A stretch of DNA of 64,000 nt from JAEUOS01 sp046160545. GTDB taxonomy: Bacteria; Pseudomonadota; Gammaproteobacteria; Burkholderiales; JAEUOS01. The first letter of the stretch is position 1, and every line of letters starts with the position of its first letter. Location: NCBI GenBank assembly GCA_046160545.1, contig JBJXGS010000093.1:11130-75129 (forward strand), in the 5' to 3' direction. Below the pieces are notes generated by a model. The model saw only the letters and a program-made list of their open reading frames with translations, did no database searches and was not told the DNA's origin. Both the position numbers and the translations under genes were made by a program. This document shows positions 36,178 through 45,120 of this stretch, piece by piece.

Positions 36178-37923
36178 ATGCGCGCTTCGCGATTCTTTCT
36201 CGCCACCGTCAAGGAGGCGCCGAGCGACGCCGAGGTCGTAAGCCACCGCCTGATGTTGCGAGCGGGAATGATCAAACGAGCCGCAGCAGGGGTCTACAGC
36301 TACATGCCCCTGGGCCTTAGGGTGATACGCAAGGTCGAGGCGATCATCCGCGAGGAAATGGATCGCGCCGGAGCGATCGAACTCCTGATGCCGGTCGTGC
36401 AACCGGCCGAGCTGTGGATGGAAACCGGGCGCTTCGCCAAGATGGGGCCCGAACTTCTGCGGGTCAAGGATCGCCATGGCCGCGACTTCATCATCCAGCC
36501 GACCAGCGAAGAAGTGATCACCGACATCGCGCGCCAGGAGCTGCGCAGCTACCGGCAGTTGCCGAAGAACTTCTATCACATTCAGACCAAGTTCCGCGAC
36601 GAACGCCGGCCGCGCTTCGGGCTGATGCGCGGCCGCGAATTCACCATGAAGGACGCCTATTCCTTCGACCGCGACGTGGCAGGCGCAGAGAAAAGCTACG
36701 ACCTCATGTTCGCCGCCTATCAGCGAATCTTCGATCGCTTCGGCCTCAACTATCGCGCCGTGGCAGCCGATACGGGGGCGATCGGCGGCTCGCGCTCGCA
36801 CGAATTCCAGGTCATTGCCGAGACCGGCGAAGACGCCATCGTCTACTGCGCCGACTCGAACTACGCGGCCAACATCGAACTTGCGGAGGCCCTGGCTCCT
36901 GCGCAAACGCGCGCAGCGCCGTCAGAATCGCTTGCGGTCGTGCCGACTCCCGGCAAATCCACCTGCGAGGATGTCGCTGAATTGCTGGGCATCCCGCTGG
37001 AACGAACCGTCAAGTCGTTGGTGCTTGCCACAGAAGAGCGCGATCCGGACGGGAAGGTGCGAGCGGTGCAGGTGTGGCTTCTGCTGGTGCGAGGCGACCA
37101 TGATCTGAACGAGGTCAAGGCCGGGAAGATCGCCGGACTCACGGGAGGATTTCGCTTCGCGACCATCGAAGAGATCGTTGCCCACTTCGGCATCAAGCCC
37201 GGCTACCTGGGACCACGCGCCACCCAGAAGCCGGTACGCGTGGTCGCCGACCGCAGCGTGGCGGTGATGAGCGACTTCGTCACAGGCGCCAATCAGTGGG
37301 ACCATCACCTGCGTGGCGTCAACTGGGGGCGCGACCTGCCCGAACCGGATTTGATCGCCGACATCCGCAACGTGCGCGCGGGCGACCCCTCGCCTGACGG
37401 CCGTGGTGTGCTGTCGATCCAGCGCGGCATCGAGGTCGGGCACGTCTTCTTCCTGGGCACCAAGTATTCGGAGGCCATGAAGGCCACGTTCCTCGATGAG
37501 ACTGGCAAGCCCGCGCTCATGGTGATGGGTTGCTACGGCATCGGCGTCACCCGTATCGTCGGCGCCGCCATCGAGCAGGGCAACGACGCGCGCGGCATCA
37601 TCTTTCCGGATGCCATCGCGCCATTCACGGTCGCCATCTGCCCGATCGGCATGGACAAGTCCGCCGCTGTGCGTGAAGCAGCCGAGCGCCTCTACGACGA
37701 ACTGGTTGCGGCCGGTATCGATGTGCTTCTCGACGACCGCGGCGAGCGACCGGGAGCCATGTTCGCCGACATGGAACTGATCGGCATTCCGCATCGCGTC
37801 ACCATCGGCGAGCGCGGTCTCAAGGACGGCAAGGTCGAATATCAGCACCGCCGCGAAGCCCAGGCCACTGCCCTGGCACAGGCGGATGCCGCAGCCTTCA
37901 TCAAGGGCCGTCTCGCCCTATGA
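36178..37923 (+). CDS. proS: Prolyl-tRNA synthetase, bacterial type with editing domain
   Basis: It charges tRNA-Pro. From the ATG at 36178 it has 581 residues, matching bacterial ProRS: class II core (PLGLRVIRKVEAIIREEM, RDERRPRFGLMRGREFTMKD), an INS/YbaK-type editing insert (about 225-400, GKSTCEDVAELLGIPLER and VADRSVAVMSDFVTGA) and the anticodon-binding domain. It deacylates Ala-tRNA-Pro in the insert. Its stop overlaps the next start by ATGA. The open frame from 35920 lies over rppH and is not used. Confidence 0.97.
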   Translation: MRASRFFLATVKEAPSDAEVVSHRLMLRAGMIKRAAAGVYSYMPLGLRVIRKVEAIIREEMDRAGAIELLMPVVQPAELWMETGRFAKMGPELLRVKDRHGRDFIIQPTSEEVITDIARQELRSYRQLPKNFYHIQTKFRDERRPRFGLMRGREFTMKDAYSFDRDVAGAEKSYDLMFAAYQRIFDRFGLNYRAVAADTGAIGGSRSHEFQVIAETGEDAIVYCADSNYAANIELAEALAPAQTRAAPSESLAVVPTPGKSTCEDVAELLGIPLERTVKSLVLATEERDPDGKVRAVQVWLLLVRGDHDLNEVKAGKIAGLTGGFRFATIEEIVAHFGIKPGYLGPRATQKPVRVVADRSVAVMSDFVTGANQWDHHLRGVNWGRDLPEPDLIADIRNVRAGDPSPDGRGVLSIQRGIEVGHVFFLGTKYSEAMKATFLDETGKPALMVMGCYGIGVTRIVGAAIEQGNDARGIIFPDAIAPFTVAICPIGMDKSAAVREAAERLYDELVAAGIDVLLDDRGERPGAMFADMELIGIPHRVTIGERGLKDGKVEYQHRREAQATALAQADAAAFIKGRLAL

Positions 37924-38591
37924 CAGCGCAGTACGGGAAATGGGGTCTGACCCCATTTCGGCGCAGCCGGGCGCTCGTCCCGCTACTGATGGCGTTGTCT
38001 TGCAATGCCTTTGCCGGTGCGCAACAGTATGAGCCTCTGTCCGACTCGGTGCGCACGGCTTTGCGCAATGCCGCTGCGCCGGACCGCACGCCGCCGGAGC
38101 CGCGCTTTGCCACCGCAATTGAAAAAGCCAACTGGCTGGCCGCGATGTCGGAGCGACTGCCGGCGCGCCACAAGCCCGACTACCGCAGTCGCGTGGAATT
38201 CCTCAAGACCGTGCACTACGAGGCCACCCGCGCCGGTCTCGACCCGCAGTTGATCCTGGGCCTGATCACCGTTGAATCGGGATTCCGGCGACACGCCATC
38301 AGTTCGGCAGGAGCGCGCGGCTACATGCAGGTCATGCCATTCTGGGCAAAGCTGATCGGCAACGGCGACACCAGCGGGCTCTTCGAGATGCGCACCAACA
38401 TCCGCATGGGTTGCGTAATCCTGCGCCACTACCTCGACATCGAGAAAGGCGACCTTTTCCTTGCACTGGGGCGCTACAACGGCAGCCGCGGCAAGCGCGA
38501 ATATCCGGATGCCGTCACTGCGGCATGGAAGAGCCGCTGGTCTTGGCAGCCGCCGGCCGCGGTCAACGCCACTCCGGCACCTTCGCGCTGA
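37920..38591 (+). CDS. Secreted lytic transglycosylase (SLT family 1)
   Basis: It has 223 residues. A signal peptide is likely (basic start, LVPLLMALSCNAFAGA). The catalytic domain has Glu119 (GLITVESGFRRHAIS), the GARGYMQVMP motif and ALGRYNGSRG, as in Slt70/MltC-type enzymes, which cleave peptidoglycan to anhydro-muropeptides; AmpD in this window works on such products. The start ATGA overlaps proS. The first codons contain a perfect 21-base palindrome, so the N-terminus may be partly an inserted element. Confidence 0.88.
   Translation: MTAQYGKWGLTPFRRSRALVPLLMALSCNAFAGAQQYEPLSDSVRTALRNAAAPDRTPPEPRFATAIEKANWLAAMSERLPARHKPDYRSRVEFLKTVHYEATRAGLDPQLILGLITVESGFRRHAISSAGARGYMQVMPFWAKLIGNGDTSGLFEMRTNIRMGCVILRHYLDIEKGDLFLALGRYNGSRGKREYPDAVTAAWKSRWSWQPPAAVNATPAPSR
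37938..37958. repeat. Perfect 21-base palindrome in the transglycosylase signal region
   Basis: AAATGGGGTC-T-GACCCCATTT: two 10-base arms around one T. The GGGGTCTGACCCC core is a dispersed repeat type I recall from several betaproteobacterial genomes. It encodes KWGLTPF. A related core lies at 60193-60205. Confidence 0.75.
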
Positions 38592-38597
38592 CCCGTT

Positions 38598-39815
38598 CTA
38601 GACCGGCCGCCGTGCGAAGAGGAAAAACCCGGCGCCCAGGCCTGCAGCGCAGGCCAATACCGTAAAGCCGCCCCGATAGTGTCCGGTCAAGTCGGCCATG
38701 ACGGCTGCCAGCATCGGCCCGCCCACCTGGCCGATCACCATGATCATGGACGAAATGCCGAGGATCATGCCGATGGCACGCTTGCCGAAAAAGTCCGCAC
38801 GGATGGCCTGCATCAGCGGCCCGCGCAAGCCCCAGCCGCAACCGTGCAGTAGGGCAAAGGCCAACAGCATGGCCGGCCCGGTCGCGTAAGCAAGCATCAG
38901 CAGTCCGCTCGAGTGCATGAGCATGCACAGTGCGGACAGGTGGCGTTTGTCGAAGCGATCGCCGATGGCACTGCTCAACAGCACCCCGCCGACCTGCGCG
39001 ACCGTCATCAGGGTCACGACCCAGGAAGCCTGCACCAGACTCAGGCTCAGCGACTGGGTCAGGTGGCTGACGGCATGCACGTTGACTGCAGACACGACAA
39101 GCAGCGCAAATCCATGCCCCAGTGAAATCATCCAGAAGGCGCGCGTGCGCAAGGCTTCGCCGGCGCTGAACTCGCGGCGCGGCGATTCGAGCGGCGTCCC
39201 CGCAGTCGTGACTATCGGTGGCTCGCCGTCGACATGCTCGCCGTAGCGCTCAGGCTTGCCGCGAATGACCCGCGCAATCGGCCAGCCGACGACCAGGATG
39301 ACAACCGCCGATGCCAAAGCCGCGACGCGCCAGCCGAACCCCTGCATGACCACCGCGACCAGCGGCACCGCCACGCCGCCAAGCGCGAGTCCCAGCGACA
39401 TCATCGAAAGCGCTCGGGCGCGCTTGCGCTCGAACCAGTGGATCACGGCGACGTTCATGGGGAAGAAGCCGCACAGGCTCGAACCCAGAGCGATGACGAA
39501 GAACGCAAAGTAGAAGCTTGCCAGCGAATCGACTGTCGCGAAGACGGCAAAGCCCAGGCTCATGATGACCACGCCCAGGCGGATCATGCGTTGCGGGCCG
39601 AAGCGATCGAGTATCCAGCCCAGGAAAGGGCCGAGGATGGCCGCCTCCATGGGCTGCAGGGCGGCTGCCACGGCGATGGCCGTCTTGCTCCAGCCGAATT
39701 CCTCCATGAGCAAGGCGAAGTAGGCGCCGAAGGACTGGTACATGAGGGCGGATTGCAGGAACTGCATGCCCGCGCCTGCTGCCACCATCTTCCAGCCGTA
39801 AAAGACCTTGCTCAT
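38598..39815 (-). CDS. MFS transporter (oxalate/formate antiporter-like group)
   Basis: It has 405 residues with about 12 membrane helices. GWILDRFGPQRMIRLG and AIGDRFDKRHLSALC are the MFS loop 2-3 type signatures in both halves. The start FYGWKMVAAG resembles the OFA group (FYGW). Substrate unknown; the group carries carboxylates. The start is ATG at 39813-39815, with two more upstream alternatives at 39816 and 39822. It is convergent with the transglycosylase. Confidence 0.8.
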   Translation of the reverse strand: MSKVFYGWKMVAAGAGMQFLQSALMYQSFGAYFALLMEEFGWSKTAIAVAAALQPMEAAILGPFLGWILDRFGPQRMIRLGVVIMSLGFAVFATVDSLASFYFAFFVIALGSSLCGFFPMNVAVIHWFERKRARALSMMSLGLALGGVAVPLVAVVMQGFGWRVAALASAVVILVVGWPIARVIRGKPERYGEHVDGEPPIVTTAGTPLESPRREFSAGEALRTRAFWMISLGHGFALLVVSAVNVHAVSHLTQSLSLSLVQASWVVTLMTVAQVGGVLLSSAIGDRFDKRHLSALCMLMHSSGLLMLAYATGPAMLLAFALLHGCGWGLRGPLMQAIRADFFGKRAIGMILGISSMIMVIGQVGGPMLAAVMADLTGHYRGGFTVLACAAGLGAGFFLFARRPV

Positions 39816-39959
39816 CATCCCCACGAGGAGGTCGACCGCGCGGGATTCCGCGCAGCCGCAAGGGGCGATCTTAATCCTGAATTTGCCCGGCTCCCGATGC
39901 GCCGGCGAGCGGAGCTGTCGTGAAGCGAAGCATCAGCGCCCGTGGCGTCTCGCCAGGGG

Positions 39960-40940
39960 TTACTCCAGGACGATCTTCTGCTTCCTCACGATGTCGCGAC
40001 GCAGCTGGATCTCGCGCGCGATCTTCTGCGCGAACTGCTCCGGCGTGCCGCCATCGACATAGGAGCCGCCATCAAGCAGGCGCTTGCGAATCTCGGGATC
40101 GGCCAGCGTGCGCGTGGAAGCAGTGTGCACGCGCTGCACGATGTCGCGCGACATCCCGGCCGGGCCGACGATACCGTACCACGCCATGTTGTTGACATCG
40201 CCCAAGCCAACTTCGGCGAAAGTGGGCACGTCGGGGAGACTCTCGACCCGCTTTTCGGCCATCACGGCGAGGGCGCGCAGCTTGCCGGCGCGGATGTGCG
40301 GCAGGGACGAAGGCAGGTTGTCGAATTGCGCGTCGACCTGGCCGGCGATGGTATCGTTCAATGCCGGACCGGAGCCGCGGTACGGTATGTGCACGATGAA
40401 GGTGCCGGTCATGACCTTGAACGCCTCGCCATCCAGGTGCGAGATGCCGCCGCTGCCCGAGGACGCGTAGGAGAACTTGCCTGGGCTTTTCTTGAACAAC
40501 GCTATCGCGTCCTTCATCGTGGAGACCGGCACCTTGGTCGGATTGACCGTCATCACGTTGGGCACATTGACCAGGTTCAAGACCGGCACCAGGTCCTTTT
40601 GCGAGTCGTACGGCATTCTTGGATTGGTGGCCGGGTTGGTCGCCATGGTCGACACCGTCGCCATGCCCAGGGTGTAGCCGTCATTGGCCGCTTTGGCAAC
40701 GGCATCGGCACCGATGGTCCCGCCACCGCCGGCGCGATTCTCGATGATGACCGGTTGGCCAAGTTCGCGGCCGAGGCGGTCACCAACCACGCGCGCAACA
40801 ATGTCGGTGGTACCACCGGGTGCGAAGGGAACGATCAGGCGTACCGGCTTGGCCGGATAGACCTGTGCCAGCACAACCGACGGGACCACGGCAAACACGA
40901 CGGCAGCTGCCGACACGAGGCGGGGAATCAACAACAGCAT
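39960..40940 (-). CDS. Tripartite tricarboxylate transporter substrate-binding protein (Bug type)
   Basis: It has 326 residues from the ATG at 40938-40940, with CAGGAG upstream. The signal peptide is VSAAAVVFAVVPSVVLAQ. Typical Bug features follow: YPAKPVRLIVPFAPGGTTDI, PVIIENRAGGGGTIGAD and GPAGMSRDIVQRVH. Such periplasmic receptors bind carboxylates. No TctA or TctB membrane genes are next to it, as for most Bug genes in Burkholderiales. The ligand is unknown. Confidence 0.92.
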   Translation of the reverse strand: MLLLIPRLVSAAAVVFAVVPSVVLAQVYPAKPVRLIVPFAPGGTTDIVARVVGDRLGRELGQPVIIENRAGGGGTIGADAVAKAANDGYTLGMATVSTMATNPATNPRMPYDSQKDLVPVLNLVNVPNVMTVNPTKVPVSTMKDAIALFKKSPGKFSYASSGSGGISHLDGEAFKVMTGTFIVHIPYRGSGPALNDTIAGQVDAQFDNLPSSLPHIRAGKLRALAVMAEKRVESLPDVPTFAEVGLGDVNNMAWYGIVGPAGMSRDIVQRVHTASTRTLADPEIRKRLLDGGSYVDGGTPEQFAQKIAREIQLRRDIVRKQKIVLE

Positions 40941-41067
40941 GTTCAAGGCTCCTGCAACGGGAATTCGCGCCGCACGAGGAATCAGAAAGGTGGGCACGAC
41001 ACGGCGCGGCAGTGTAACTCTCACGCAGCGCGGCACGCAGGCGGGGAAACCCGCATCTACACCCGTT

Positions 41068-43746
41068 TCACGCTGCCTTGCGTGCAGTCTTGGCGGCCGT
41101 CTTCGTGCCCCTGGAGCGGCTGGCCGGCTTCTTGACCGCCTTGGCCCCTGCCGCAGTCGCCGAAGAAGCGGCTTTTTTCACGGCCTTGATGGCCTTGGTG
41201 GTACGCCGAACCGGCGCTTTCGGATCATTGGCGGCGAGCGCGGTGGCCGGCGCCGCGTCCGCAGCCTCTACCGTCGCTTTGCCTCGCACGCTTTTCTTGG
41301 CTGGCGCCTTGGCAGCTCGTTGCATGAATTCAAAGCCGATCTTGCCATCAGGCTGTTTGACAAGAAACGCCTTGAACGCGCGCCGCGTGCGATTGGAGAC
41401 AAAACCGGTGAGCAGATCGGTCCGTCCCTCAGCGAGCAGCTTGCGCATCTGTTCCGGCGTGACTTCCTGCTGCAGGATCACGCGACCGGAGCGGAAATCA
41501 CAGGTACGCGCCGTACCTGCAGCCTTCTCACATATGTAGCCGGAGACGTGCTCGAAAACATCGGCGCCGCACTTGGGACAGGCGCCGAGGCTTTCCTTGC
41601 CTGAAAAGTCCGGCGCCTCACCCTCCTCCAGCGCGTCCTGGCCGAAGTCGAATTCGGCGCGGAACTCGGCATTGAGCTTGAGCGAGGCCGCGAACGGGCG
41701 TCCCATCTTGCTGCGAAAACCTGTCAAGGGACCGATGTTGCGCTCGCGGATCAGAGTGGCGACCTCGTCGGGCGACCATTCGCGCCCGGAGACCACCTTC
41801 CACAAATTGAAATCGCAGGAAAGGCACTGGAATTTGCGATAGTTCTCCTGCACCAGCCCGCCGCACTTGGGGCACGGCGCCTCAACGGTGGCGAACGCCG
41901 TATCCGGAATTTCGCCATCGCGGATACGATCGACCAGGTCGCGCGTAGCCTCGTTGATGTGCTGCATGAAGGCTTCTCGCGTGAGCGCCCCCTTCTCCAT
42001 CTCCTTGAGCTTGTATTCCCACTCCCCGGTCAGTTCCGGAGACGCCAGTTCGGTAACTCCGAAATGGTGCAGGGCGAACATCAGCGAAAAGGCCTTCGAG
42101 GTCGGCACCAGTTCGCGACCGTTGCGATGCACGTATTCCTCGCGAATCAAGCCTTCAATGGTCGCTGCGCGAGTGGCTGGCGTGCCGAGGCCCTTTTGCT
42201 GCATGGCCTCGCGCAGCTCCTCGTCCTCGACCAGTTTGCCCGCACCCTCCATGGCCGAGAGCAGTGTGGCCTCGGAGTAACGCGCGGGCGGGCGGGTCTG
42301 GTTCTCGCGCGCCTCGACGGTGACGACCGGGACCATCTCGCCAGGCGCGACCGCGGGCAGGCTGCGGTCCTCGTCGGCGATTTCGCGTCCGTAGACGGCG
42401 AGCCATCCGGGACTCACCATCACCTTGCCTTCGGTCTTGAAGGCGTGCTCCCCGACAGTGGTGATGCGGGTGGTCTGCAGGAATTCCGCGGCAGGATGAA
42501 ACACGGCCAGGAAGCGCTTGACCACCAGGTCATAGACCTTGTGCTCGATCTCGCTCAAGGATTTGGGCGCCTGCAAGGTGGGGATGATCGCGAAGTGATC
42601 CGAGACCTTGGCGTTGTCAAAGACGCGCTTGTTCGGGCGTACCCACTGGTTCTTGAGGACCCGACCCGCGGCAACCACATAGGCGTCGCTGTCCTTGAGC
42701 ATCTCGACGGTCTTCTTGACGGTGCCGACATAGTCCTCCGGCAGGGCGCGCGAATCGGTACGCGGGTAGGTGAGCACCTTGTGGCGCTCATACAAAGCCT
42801 GTGCCACGGCCAGGGTGTTGCGTGCCGAAAGGCCGAAGCGCCCGTTGACCTCGCGCTGCAGGCTGGTCAGGTCAAAGAGCAGCGGCGAGGACTGCGTGGT
42901 CGGCTTGGTCTCCTCGACCACCTCGCCGCGCCGGCCGCTGCAGGCTGCAACGATGGCCTCGGCGCGCTCGCGGGTCCAGAGGCGCTCGGCGCGCGCGTGC
43001 TCGTCATCCTCGACCTTCTTCCATTGCGTATCGAACCAGCGACCCGCGTACTCGCCGGCTGCGGCGCCGAAGCTGGCGTGGACCTCCCAGTAGTCGCGCG
43101 ACTTGAAACTGCGGATCTTCTGCTCGCGCTCGACGAGGATCGCCAGCGTCGGCGTCTGCACCCGCCCGACGGTGGTCAGATAAAAGCCGCCTTCCTTGGA
43201 ATTGAAAGCGGTCATGGCACGCGTGCCGTTGATGCCGATGAGCCAATCGGCCTCGCTGCGGCTGCGCGCCGCGTCGGCCAACGGCAGCAGTTCACCGTCA
43301 GGGCGCAGCGTCGCGAAGCCGTCGCGGATCGCCGCCGGCGTCATCGATTGCAGCCACAGGCGTCGGATCGGCTGCCTGGCCTTGGCATGCTGGACAATGA
43401 GGCGAAATATCAGCTCGCCCTCGCGCCCTGCGTCGCAGGCATTGATCAACTCAGTCACGTCCTTGCGCCGCAAAAGCTTCAAGAGGACGCGCAGGCGCTC
43501 CTCGGACTTGGCGATCGGCTTCAAGTCGAAGTTGGGCGGCAGTACCGGCAGGTGCGTAAAACTCCACTTGCCGCGCTTGACCTCGTACTCCTCCGGGCAG
43601 GCGATCTCGAGAAGATGACCTACCGCCGAGGACAGCACGTAGCGGTCCGATTCGTAGTATTCCCCGGCCTTGGTGAACCCGCCAAGGGCCTTGGAGATAT
43701 CGAGGGCCACCGAAGGTTTTTCGGCGATGATGAGGGCTTTGGACAT
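41068..43746 (-). CDS. topB: DNA topoisomerase III with a Lys/Ala-rich tail
   Basis: A type IA topoisomerase. From the ATG at 43744-43746 it has 892 residues, longer than E. coli TopB (653). Toprim motifs are at the start (MSKALIIAEKPSVALDI) and NACDAGREGELIFRL; the active-site Tyr is in VLTYPRTDSRALPEDY. Two zinc-ribbon-like Cys pairs follow (CPKCGGLVQENY and CPKCGADVF). The last 60 residues are Lys/Ala rich (AIKAVKKAASS, AKAVKKPASRS), resembling the H1-like protein at 1-214. It is 151 bases after dprA; the usual smg gene is missing. Confidence 0.94.
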   Translation of the reverse strand: MSKALIIAEKPSVALDISKALGGFTKAGEYYESDRYVLSSAVGHLLEIACPEEYEVKRGKWSFTHLPVLPPNFDLKPIAKSEERLRVLLKLLRRKDVTELINACDAGREGELIFRLIVQHAKARQPIRRLWLQSMTPAAIRDGFATLRPDGELLPLADAARSRSEADWLIGINGTRAMTAFNSKEGGFYLTTVGRVQTPTLAILVEREQKIRSFKSRDYWEVHASFGAAAGEYAGRWFDTQWKKVEDDEHARAERLWTRERAEAIVAACSGRRGEVVEETKPTTQSSPLLFDLTSLQREVNGRFGLSARNTLAVAQALYERHKVLTYPRTDSRALPEDYVGTVKKTVEMLKDSDAYVVAAGRVLKNQWVRPNKRVFDNAKVSDHFAIIPTLQAPKSLSEIEHKVYDLVVKRFLAVFHPAAEFLQTTRITTVGEHAFKTEGKVMVSPGWLAVYGREIADEDRSLPAVAPGEMVPVVTVEARENQTRPPARYSEATLLSAMEGAGKLVEDEELREAMQQKGLGTPATRAATIEGLIREEYVHRNGRELVPTSKAFSLMFALHHFGVTELASPELTGEWEYKLKEMEKGALTREAFMQHINEATRDLVDRIRDGEIPDTAFATVEAPCPKCGGLVQENYRKFQCLSCDFNLWKVVSGREWSPDEVATLIRERNIGPLTGFRSKMGRPFAASLKLNAEFRAEFDFGQDALEEGEAPDFSGKESLGACPKCGADVFEHVSGYICEKAAGTARTCDFRSGRVILQQEVTPEQMRKLLAEGRTDLLTGFVSNRTRRAFKAFLVKQPDGKIGFEFMQRAAKAPAKKSVRGKATVEAADAAPATALAANDPKAPVRRTTKAIKAVKKAASSATAAGAKAVKKPASRSRGTKTAAKTARKAA

Positions 43747-43873
43747 TGTTTTTCGATGCGGCGAAGGCCATGCCGACATGAGCCGGCTTCGCAAGGGGCC
43801 GAAGTCTAAGGCCGCGAATTCGTTTATTGCAACCCTTATTTGCCGCAAACTGTGCGATTGCTCGCGCAAACGC

Positions 43874-43901
43874 TTGACGCCAAAGGCATATGTGGCGTCA
43901 A
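43874..43901 (-). other. Hairpin centred on the dprA stop codon
   Basis: TTGACGCCA (43874-43882) and TGGCGTCAA (43893-43901) form a perfect 9-base stem with a 10-base loop. The dprA stop codon (43898-43900) is in one arm. On the minus strand it is followed by GCGTTTGCG, so the U tail is poor. Confidence 0.55.
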
Positions 43902-45004
43902 CGCACCACTCGCTGCACCTGCGCTCCGGGCAGGCGCGCGAGACTGCCTTCGAGTTCGAGCTGCAGCAACAGGGCCGAGAGTTGCTTAGGCGCCATATCC
44001 AGGCGTTGCGCGAGCGCATCGATAGTGACGGGATCGAATCCGAGAGCGTCGAGCACACGCTCGTGCTCACCTGCGGGCGACTGCAGCGGCGCTGCGGAGG
44101 GGGCGGCTGCACGAATGCCGGGCGCGCCGAGTTCTTCGAGCACGTCCTGGGCGGTCTCGACCAGCTTGGCGCCCTGGCGGATCAGGGAGTGGCAACCGCG
44201 TGACACCGGGGAGTGGATCGATCCCGGAATGGCGAACACTTCGCGCCCCTGCTCGGCGGCCTGTCGTGCGGTGATCAGCGAGCCGCTCTGCAACGCCGCT
44301 TCGACCACCAGCACGCCGCGCGCGAGCCCGCTGATGATGCGGTTGCGGCGTGGAAAATTCGCCGCCAGCGCACGCACGCCGAGCGGCACTTCACTGACGA
44401 TCAGGCCGCGCTCGGCAATCTCATGCGCCAATTCGCGGTTGCGCGCGGGATAGATGATGTCGGCGCCTGTGCCGACCACCGCGATGGTCGATGCCGCGCC
44501 GGCCAGCCCGCCGCGATGCGCCGCCGCGTCTATGCCCAGCGCCAGTCCGCTCACGACGGTGAACCCGGCATCGGACAGGGCGCGCGCAAACGCGCCGGCA
44601 TCGTGCTGCCCCTGCTGGGTTGCGTTGCGACTGCCGACGATCGCGATTGCCTGCCCTTCGAGCAGTTCCAGGCGCCCTTTCAAATACAACACCGGCGGGG
44701 GATCTGCGACCGTCAGCAACGCGGCCGGGTAGCCCGGGTGCTCCAGGGTAAGAATGTGGTTGCCAGGCAGGCGCTGCCACGCCAGGGCTTGTGCGACCCG
44801 CTCTCGCGCGGCGCCGTCCTCGCGTGCCGTGCTGATCGCCTGGGCGACCTCGACGCCGACCAAGCTCGTCAAGGCAGCTCGCGATGCATCCAGAACGCGT
44901 GCGGGCAAGCCGAAGTCGGCAAGCAGGCGCCTGAGCGTGACCGGGCCGATGCCGGCGACCTGGTTCAGGTGGAGCCAGTCGGCCAGTGCCTCTTCATCAG
45001 CCAT
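43898..45004 (-). CDS. dprA: DNA-processing protein DprA (Smf)
   Basis: DprA binds single-stranded DNA and loads RecA in natural transformation. It has 368 residues: a short N-terminal SAM-like part, the Rossmann-like core (AIVGSRNATQQGQHDAGAFA, GLALGIDAAAHRGGL, IPGSIHSPVSRGCH) and a C-terminal winged-helix (TIDALAQRLDMAPKQLSALL). The start is ATG at 45002-45004. It lies between the LysM gene and topB. Confidence 0.95.
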   Translation of the reverse strand: MADEEALADWLHLNQVAGIGPVTLRRLLADFGLPARVLDASRAALTSLVGVEVAQAISTAREDGAARERVAQALAWQRLPGNHILTLEHPGYPAALLTVADPPPVLYLKGRLELLEGQAIAIVGSRNATQQGQHDAGAFARALSDAGFTVVSGLALGIDAAAHRGGLAGAASTIAVVGTGADIIYPARNRELAHEIAERGLIVSEVPLGVRALAANFPRRNRIISGLARGVLVVEAALQSGSLITARQAAEQGREVFAIPGSIHSPVSRGCHSLIRQGAKLVETAQDVLEELGAPGIRAAAPSAAPLQSPAGEHERVLDALGFDPVTIDALAQRLDMAPKQLSALLLQLELEGSLARLPGAQVQRVVR

Positions 45005-45120
45005 GGAAGCTCATCGACTGGCGTCCAACGCGCGCCCGAAAGCGGCGCTGCCGCATGCGCGGCCCGGAAACCTCGCGCCCTGCCGTGTCGTCACCAGGTC
45101 GCCACGACGCGACCCGTACC

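Noticed and set aside
41959..43809. Long plus-strand open frame of 616 codons
   Set aside because: It lies antisense to topB, whose protein has all family motifs. High GC gives long shadow frames on the other strand.
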